DNA of 64,000 bases, taken from the NCBI GenBank assembly GCA_012976225.1, contig JAAVVG010000021.1, positions 372,001 to 436,000 of the forward strand, read 5' to 3'. The position numbers were made by a program, and so were the translations under genes. Numbering within the stretch: position 1 is the first letter of the stretch; the number at the start of each line of letters is the position of its first letter. Positions 57,602 to 64,000 of this stretch are shown here, in pieces. The notes under the pieces were generated by a model. The model ran no database searches. It saw nothing but the letters and a program-made list of their open reading frames with translations, and had not been told where the DNA came from. The DNA is from Golubevia sp. BC0850 (taxonomy: Eukaryota; Basidiomycota; Exobasidiomycetes; Golubeviales; Golubeviaceae).

Positions 57602-58118
57602 GTCGACATGAAGGAAGTGATCGTTGGAAGAAGTCGAAGGCCTCGAACTCGAAGAGAGAGAAGGGTGTCGTACCGAAGCTCGCACGACACCTTGTCAACT
57701 TTTCCTGTTTGAGGTGACCAAGGGAAAATTTGTTTGTTAGGAAGATTCTGAAAAAAAAGGCTTGTTAGAACCAAAGGGTTGTTAGAACCAAAGGGTTGTT
57801 AGAACCAGAAGGAGCAACTGGGAGAGGGAGTGATCTTGCCACCCAATCGACTGTCGAGCCATCAGAGGCAGTCAGGCAGGTGATCAGGTCATGTCTTTTG
57901 ATGAAATCGATTTGAGCGTGGAACGAATCAAGTTGGTTCTAGTCGATTCCAATTCCAATCTCTTAAGCCCTTCATTTGATTGTACGGGGAACCAATTATT
58001 GGTAGAAGGTGCTCTACACCCTCTACCCACACGCATTGGCTAAAGTCCGTGCCACCTACCTAACCAGCTTGATCCAAACCCATCCATTCATTCATCCATT
58101 CAATCCTTCTTCTAGTCA
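57602..58118. promoter_or_regulatory. shared promoter, TMEM242-like / kinase
   Basis: Divergent starts about 520 bases apart. Contains the tandem repeat listed next. A CATTCATCCATTC run precedes the kinase start. No gene. Confidence 0.45.
57762..57812. repeat. 17-base tandem repeat in a promoter
   Basis: Three copies of TTGTTAGAACCAAAGGG in a row; the third differs slightly (CCAGAAGG). It lies between two divergent genes. Confidence 0.9.
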
Positions 58119-60941
58119 ATGGATCGACCATCTACAGCCAATTCTTCAACTACAGTCAAACCAGAATCAGATTCAGATCCGATTGCTTCAACTTCAGCTT
58201 CCACTTCCACTTCCACCTCTAATACCACCACTACCACCACTACCACCTCTCAATCTAGACCAACAGCAGCTCAACCATCACTAATTGGATCTGAAAGGGA
58301 TTTAAAAGCTAAATCGTTACGTGATTTGGCTCATTCTAATCCAATTCATCCACCAGCTACTATGGGATATGAATCTGGTACAGACACAGAGACGGAATCG
58401 AATTTATCTAGACCACCTTCACCTGACAAGCATAGATATCCAAAACATCGTTTATCTGGTTTACAAGCAAAAGATTCTCACGTTGTGAAACATGAAAAAT
58501 CTTTAGATGGTAGTTTAGCTTTAACAAGAGAGACAAGTCCAAGTCCATGGATTGATGAAACTACTGCTGCTAATGCTGCTGAAGGTGCAGCTAACAATGC
58601 TTTACATGGTCATAGTCATCAGCTTACTGATGGTTTACCAGGTGCAGAGAAAGCAGCTGAATTGGCTTTAAGGAATGGTGGAGATCCTTTACCTGAAGCT
58701 GTCGCTGCTTTGAAACAAGCCAATTCTCAAGCTGTTGCTGCTGCTACTGCCACCAACTCAGACAATCAAGATGGATTCAAACCTTCAACTTCTCCACCTC
58801 CTAGAGCTATGTCTCCTCCTCCAAAAGGAAATTCTAGTACTAAAGTTTCAAGTGGTTCAAGTATCATTGTACCTTCAACCAATCAATCTTCAACTACTAC
58901 TACTACTACTCCCCCCTCCTCTTCAAATGCCACTCCTCCCGTCAAATCAGCTCCAGTTCCAATTCCGAAAAAGGAGGAAAAGGAAAAGGACAATCGTGGT
59001 ATGTTACGTAGAATGTTGTCTTCTTCAGAAAGAGGTCGGGATAAAGAAGCAGCCAAGGAAAAGGAAAGGATGGCAATAGCAGCTGCTGCAAATGAAAGAG
59101 CCTCAGCAATTGGTGGTAGAGGTTCACCAGCTCGTAGAGATACTTCTGCTTCTTCGAGAGGTAGTACTCCACCTGCAAGTCCACGTTCTGAATTAGATGA
59201 TCCAAGTTCAAACATGGGATTGTTAAACGCTGTTAGAGGAATGGGTTTAGGTGCAAGTGGAAATCCAGGAAGTGGTTCTGCTTCTGTGACTTCTCCTCCT
59301 CAAAGTCAACCTCCAAGTAGAAATGTTTCTTTAAAGAGACCTGAAGGTAGAGATGGAAAAGATGGGAAAGAAGGTCTAATAAGTCCTCCTCCTGAAGGTT
59401 CAAGATTAACTGCTGAGGCTTTAAGGAATTGGGATGAAAAAGCTATAGAACATGGTGTACCTGCTCCTGCTCCTCCTTCTGCTTGGGCAGGTGGAGTCTC
59501 AAAATCTACCGCTACCACCAAAGAAAAAGGGAAGGATTCAGATGCTAAATCTACTGCAAGTAGTACTTTGAGAGACATGATTATGGGTGGTCCTAAAATC
59601 TCCAGGAGAGGTTCTTCAACTTCTCAAGCTGGAAAATCTGACGGTGATGGGACTTCAACTAAAGATGAAAAGAAATCGGGTAGTAACAAAGGTAGTAACA
59701 AAGGTTCTACTAAAGGTTCTACTAAGAATGGTGGTGATACTACTAGTTTATTGAAGAAATATGGTGTCTGTGAAAAGGCTGCTATCGGGAAAGGTGCTAC
59801 TGCTGTTGTTAGACTAGCTCATAAGTGGGACAGGGGAACGGATAAACTGTATGCTGTGAAGGTGAGTTTCTTCCCATCATCGGCCTTTCCCTTCACTCTC
59901 GCACAACAAACGCCTCGTTCTTGGCTCACAAACTCCTCTTATATCCCACCTGCTTTTCTCCCTCTCTCCCAACACCCCAGGAGTTTCGAAAACGTCGTAA
60001 AAATGAAACGGAAAAAGAATACGTCAAGAAACTAACTTCAGAATTCTGTATCTCTTCAACTCTTCATCATATCAACGTTGTTGAAACGGTTGATTTGGTT
60101 CAAGATGAAGCTAAACATTGGTGTGAAGTTATGGAATATTGTCCTGGTGGAGACTTATATGCTGCAATTAAAAGAGGAGGTATGTCTCAAGGTGAAGTTG
60201 AATGTTGTTTCAAACAGACTTTAAATGGGATTAGTTATCTTCATTCAATGGGAGTAGCTCATAGAGATATTAAACCTGAAAACTTACTTTTGGACGCTAC
60301 TGGCCATATCAAAATCACTGACTTTGGGGTTTCTGATGTTTTTAGAATGTGTTGGGAGAAAAGTACTCATTATTCTAAGGGTCTTTGTGGAAGTGAACCT
60401 TATATTGCTCCGGAACAGTTTGAGTGTAAAGGTGAGTTTTGAATGGTTGAGGATCCAGAGACGATCACTCTTTCTGTGTGTTTAGCAATCCTTTGATCTA
60501 AACCGAACTCCCCTTTCTTTTTACAGAATACGACGCTCGTCTAGTAGATGTTTGGGCTGCTGCCATTGTCTTCTACTGCATGCAGTTTCAGGAACGTGAG
60601 TATATGATATTCGACATTCTTCTCCTTACCCATTCCAAGCATCTGATCTTTTTCAAATCCCAATCTCAACAGTTCCGTGGCGTGTAGCCAAAATGTCAGA
60701 TCCGACTTTCAAAGACTTCGTTCATCAATTCCATTCCTCAAATGCTCCAGCTCCACTCTCAAATTTAAGCCCAAGAGATTGTAGACCTCTGCTCAAGAAA
60801 ATGTTATGTCCAGATCCAAAGGGACGCTGGGGAACTGATGAGATTATGAAAGATCCTTGGTTATTAAGCGTAGAGGTTTGTGAAGAAGGGAAAAGTTCTG
60901 GTCATACTCATCATCTTGCTCCTCAAAAGGATTCTTCTTAG
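58119..60941 (+). CDS. HAL4/SAT4-HAL5-type protein kinase
   Basis: Ser/Thr kinase of the fungal family that tunes potassium uptake and nutrient transporters. Four exons (58119-59861, 59981-60431, 60527-60595, 60673-60941) in phase, 843 residues. The first 545 residues are Ser/Thr/Ala-rich with a poly-Thr run. The kinase domain follows: glycine loop IGKGATAVVRLA, lysine in LYAVK, helix C with KKLTSEFCISSTLHH, HRDIKPENLLLD, DFGVSD, GSEPYIAPE, and VDVWAAAIVFYCM. The HHINVVETVDLVQD and CWEKSTHYSKGLCGSEPY segments are typical of the HAL/NPR kinase branch. The end is Arg/Trp-containing GRWGTDEIMKDPWLLSV then a short His-rich tail. The first intron sits directly after the catalytic Lys. Confidence 0.92.
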
Positions 60942-61966
60942 AAAATCAATTTTTAACTTTACCCTTTTCAATTGGATTCACTTCAACCTTTTCTATTCCT
61001 TTCAATTAGAAAGCCCATTCCCTTTCAGCAACTTTGCAATTCTCTCTCTCTTTGCTTCAACTCCTCAAAATTAAATCATCTGGCATCCTAATTCTCGCTT
61101 CAATTCTCTATTTCCTGTTCATTCAATATTCCTTCAACTGGGTCAAATCTCTTCAAAATTACGAAACGCACAAACGATCTTCAAGTCCTCAATTCCTCTA
61201 TCTCTTTTTCTTCTCTTTAGATTATGTGCATTCTGTCCCCTTTCTTTTCGACCTCTTCTTTTTAGTTTTGCTTTGTAGATAATATGTTTTAGAGAGCGCC
61301 TTTTCTTCACCCCTTCACCCCCTTTTGATTCTCTTCACCTTTTAATCTCGCTATCTCTGTGTGATTGATTGTTCTCTCGCTTTCTAGTTCCTATTTGGGT
61401 TGTTATTTTCCAGCTTTACGTCTTGCCGCTAATACAATGACAATGATCGACACCTTCGAGTTCTGAGAACTTGTCGAGATCTATTCAGGAAGAATCTTGT
61501 GCATGGTCAGACTGCAGAACCGTGAAGTGAAGAATGTTTGAGATTGAAATCGTGGGGGTATCTAGTTGTAAGTTGGAGAGTGAGAAGACAGCCGAATTGG
61601 AGAACGGGTAGAGTTAAGAGTAAAGAGTTGAAGGCAAAGACGAAGACTTTGGGTGAAGCAAAATGCAAATCTATGGTCGAAAAGCTTAAAAAGAGAAAGG
61701 CGTAGAATAGAGAGGGCTGAGAGAATGAATACATTGATATTGGGAGAAGATTCGCTGCTGATTATCGGAATGAGTTGAGTTTGGATTTTTGAGGAGAAAG
61801 TTGATTGAAGATGGAGTAGAGAGTTGAAGGCGTTTCTGTTCCAGAGTTGTGAGAAATGGTGACTTGGCCGATGAAGATACGTGCGGTAGAACTTGAGGTC
61901 AGTAGATTCGTCGACGAAAGAGTGAAGGATGACTTGCCAAACTCTTGTAGATATTTAATCTCTTGT
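60942..61966. other. intergenic, no gene seen
   Basis: About 1 kb, very pyrimidine-rich just after the kinase stop and purine-rich later, between convergent genes. No supported open frame. Confidence 0.45.
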
Positions 61967-62833
61967 CTACGTAGACCTCAAGATGAACTCCAATCCCTGC
62001 CATCCAACTAATCCCAACAATCCCAAGCTGAACAACTTCTTCCGACTCGTAGGTTGATTTCCATGACTTGAGTTTCTTTCATTCGAAGTGTCCACTACGT
62101 CTTGTCTCGGACGACATAGTCCACCTGGTGAGACAGTGGGTCTATGCCTGCAGTCTCTCTCTATCGTATAAGAGAAGCAGCTCAACATATCTGAATAAGA
62201 GCTTGTTTCGCACAGAGGTTCGTTGTAATTTGAAGAGAGAGACGACGGAGAGGCAGTTGTTGAGGATCCCATTGACATGGCTTCCAAAGCCGGAATCTCT
62301 GAATAGACTCCTCCAACCGCGGCGCAGCAGTACGAAGTTACGTCCGAGTAGCTGATTGGGAGAGAGCGGGAAGGAAGAGGGGAAGGGGAAAGTGAAAAGT
62401 CAGTCCCGAGTCATGAAGATCCTTGAACCTCCTTTACCACATTCCTCGAGGTCTTCTTCCGTCCAAATCGAGACCTCCTATGTTGACCTTCTGGAGGGAC
62501 CCAAGAAAGACATGAAGCCCCGGTAAAGTCCTGCCTCACAGGTTCCACCTTCCTAGCCTTCTGCTGCTCTTTCTCCACTCTCCACGAAACTCACAAGCTA
62601 GAACAACTACCCTTCGGCGGCACCTCTACACTGATCTTGTCAGGATAGTCTGTGGTACAAGTACCATTGAAGCTTCCTTCCTCATCTACTATACTCTGAT
62701 AGAACCCTAAGCTACTTGGGTCCCATCTGGAAAGAGCTGTGTCCCTTGCAGCCACGTTCCTTGTTACGAGAGGGGCTGCATGATAGATTGATGTTTCAGT
62801 TTTGCTGTGGAAGAATGTTAAGTAAGGAGGCAT
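61967..62833 (-). CDS. Cys-rich orphan protein with hydrophobic tail
   Basis: Two exons (62833-62595 and 62351-61967) in phase, 207 residues from the ATG at 62833. The N-terminal half reads YLTFFHSKTETSIYHAAPLV and LSRWDPSSLGFYQSIVDEEG; then a Cys-rich core FNGTCTTDYPDKIS, KGSCSSFYSDVTSYCCAAVG, EPLCETSS, MLSCFSYTIERDC (eight cysteines). The end is KKLFSLGLLGLVGWQGLEF, a hydrophobic segment that could be a membrane anchor. The frame is open upstream to 62910 and an additional first exon (ATG near 62984) is possible, so a secretion signal may be missing from this model. Cysteine spacing suggests an exported protein. I recognise no family. Confidence 0.6.
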
Positions 62834-63507
62834 CCTTGAGAGGAGTATGATCTGAGTCCTTGAAGGAGGAGAAGAGCTGATAGAGGTGTTGCCTCCAGGT
62901 TGAATTCCTAAGTTGCTCTTGACTGAATTTCTGGATCAACAGAAATTGAAATGGTAAGAAAAGGAAAACTTGGAAAAGGTATGATTTGCATTTGGATGTT
63001 GAGCTCTTTAAAACGTCGAGTAGAGAAAAAGTCAAGAAGTCTTGAACAAGCTGAATCCCGATCAAGCCATCACAAGCCCCTTGTTATTCTCGGGAACCTC
63101 CTTTCTCTTTTTGCTGCTTCGTATCTTCAGATAATGTAATATCTTCACCTCCTAGTACCTTGCAATCGAGCCCTCCTCTTCAAAGCTCGACAATCAGAAT
63201 GGGTTGAGTTCAAGGTCCACCGGTCAGCCGGTACCCCTCTTGCCTCATGGTTCTTCACGAGGTATCAAAATAAAGAAACCTTGTCATCTTCGAGATTGAC
63301 AAGAGAATCTCAAGAGGGGCCTATGAGGTTGGCATTGGCTTGAAATTAGTGAGAGAGGTGGGGCATGTTTAGAAATACAGAGCTGGTTGATGAGGACAAG
63401 AAATTTGCATAGAAGAAAAGTTGAGCACTGATGAGCAATGATGAGTCAAGATGGAGGATTTGTTGTGGATCGTTTAAATGTCGCTCGGACTTGTCAGAGG
63501 AAGCGCC
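62834..63507. other. upstream of Cys-rich gene, end of aminotransferase
   Basis: 674 bases between two minus-strand genes. Near 62985-62910 there may be a first exon of the Cys-rich gene (ATG near 62984, splice joining in phase at about 62910); otherwise nothing firm. Confidence 0.35.
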
Positions 63508-64000
63508 TCAAAGCTTAGAGTCTCGAGGTAACCTCTTCTCCCTGTCTCCCTTCTCACTAGCCATTTTCTGACTCTCCGACCACTTTCTTAATTCTTGAAC
63601 CAAGCCTTTGACCTCCTCTAACCTGTTTCCAGAGTGTAAACAGACTCGGATTCTGTCCTTTCCTTTTGGTACTGTTGGATAAGTGATAGGTCTAACTAAA
63701 TAACCCTTTTCGATCAGATGAAGGGATAAAATCTTAGCTTTGCTTGATAGAATTGGAATGATTGGTGATGGTTGAGGGGGGATCTCTATAGAACTTGACA
63801 ATTCAGGGGCTGTGGAAGAGGATCTGCCGCTTGAAGGGAAAAGAGTGGAAGGTAACGACAGTAGAGGCTTGATGTATTCGTTATTTGGCGAAGGTTCCGG
63901 ATCTTCAGAAACGATAGGAATAAACTGGATTAGTTCTTGAAGAACGTATCGAGCTAACGAGTACAGGGCTCTCCGTCGTAGTTGACCTTCTTCAGACGAG
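63508..64000 (-). CDS. class-II aminotransferase C-terminus (KAPA synthase type), partial
   Basis: PLP-dependent alpha-oxoamine synthase; KAPA synthase joins pimeloyl-CoA or its ACP form with alanine in biotin synthesis. Only the last 163 residues are inside the window; the frame is open to the edge. The small-domain landmarks are clear: SPIIPILSSKAKILSLHLIE, GYLVRPITYPTVPKG and DRIRVCLHSGN, then LEEVKGLVQEL. PTVPKG followed by RIRV is typical of KAPA synthases, though serine palmitoyltransferase or ALA synthase relatives cannot be excluded without the catalytic lysine region. A Ser/Pro-rich insert (about 45 residues, PEPSPNNEYIKPLLSLP...) precedes the domain and is unusual for bacterial members. 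Confidence 0.75.
   Translation of the reverse strand, partial: SSEEGQLRRRALYSLARYVLQELIQFIPIVSEDPEPSPNNEYIKPLLSLPSTLFPSSGRSSSTAPELSSSIEIPPQPSPIIPILSSKAKILSLHLIEKGYLVRPITYPTVPKGKDRIRVCLHSGNRLEEVKGLVQELRKWSESQKMASEKGDREKRLPRDSKL

Noticed and set aside
1-64000. Transposons, viral remnants, CRISPR arrays or an operon-like gene cluster
   Set aside because: No reverse transcriptase, integrase or transposase motifs, no long terminal repeats and no spacer-repeat arrays; the genes are ordinary spliced eukaryotic genes without a shared pathway.

Overview
This window looks like a gene-dense piece of a fungal nuclear genome, most probably a basidiomycete. Nearly every gene is broken by short introns (mostly 50-150 bases) with strong GTGAGT/GTAAGT donors. 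The proteins carry long Ser/Thr/Pro/Gln-rich disordered tracts. Several families are fungal: HSF-type factor, SNT2-type chromatin reader, PHO80-type cyclin, RTA1-like membrane protein, HAL/SAT4-type kinase and a Cys-rich membrane protein of a type common in basidiomycetes. I cannot place it more finely. I see no transposon, viral remnant, CRISPR array, rRNA or convincing tRNA gene.

I read most genes exon by exon and checked that splice phases close. Left part (1-13 kb): the end of an LRR-like gene; calcineurin A (CNA1, nine exons, minus); a divergent JTB-like membrane protein (three exons); the ADP/ATP carrier (five exons); a coiled-coil protein; a stretch of unresolved exon-like pieces; and a 63-residue small secreted protein. 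Middle (13-34.7 kb): an F-box/WD40 protein; a single-pass membrane protein with a Cys-rich outer part; HSF1 on the opposite strand; a full SNT2-like reader (BAH, PHD, ELM2/SANT, GATA finger, PHD, extended PHD); a WD40 protein; and a PHO80-like cyclin with a huge Gln/His/Ser-rich tail. Right part (36-64 kb): two neighbouring seven-helix membrane proteins (one unknown, one RTA1-like); a 49-residue microprotein; TFIIA large subunit; a PWWP protein; MYG1; a large dual-specificity phosphatase; a DnaJC28-type (DUF1992) protein; a TMEM242-like protein; a HAL-type kinase; a Cys-rich orphan; and the C-terminal end of a class-II aminotransferase (biotin-pathway KAPA synthase type) running off the edge.

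Many neighbours are divergent pairs sharing 0.3-1 kb promoters: CNA1/JTB-like, membrane protein/HSF1, SNT2/WD40, TFIIA/PWWP, MYG1/phosphatase and TMEM242-like/kinase. The genes do not form one pathway. There is a loose concentration of transcription and chromatin factors (HSF1, SNT2, TFIIA, PWWP) and of signalling enzymes (calcineurin, phosphatase, cyclin, kinase). The most unusual items are the phosphatase whose catalytic domain is split by a long disordered insert, the orphan Cys-rich and small secreted proteins, the unknown seven-helix protein, and the 49-residue microprotein.
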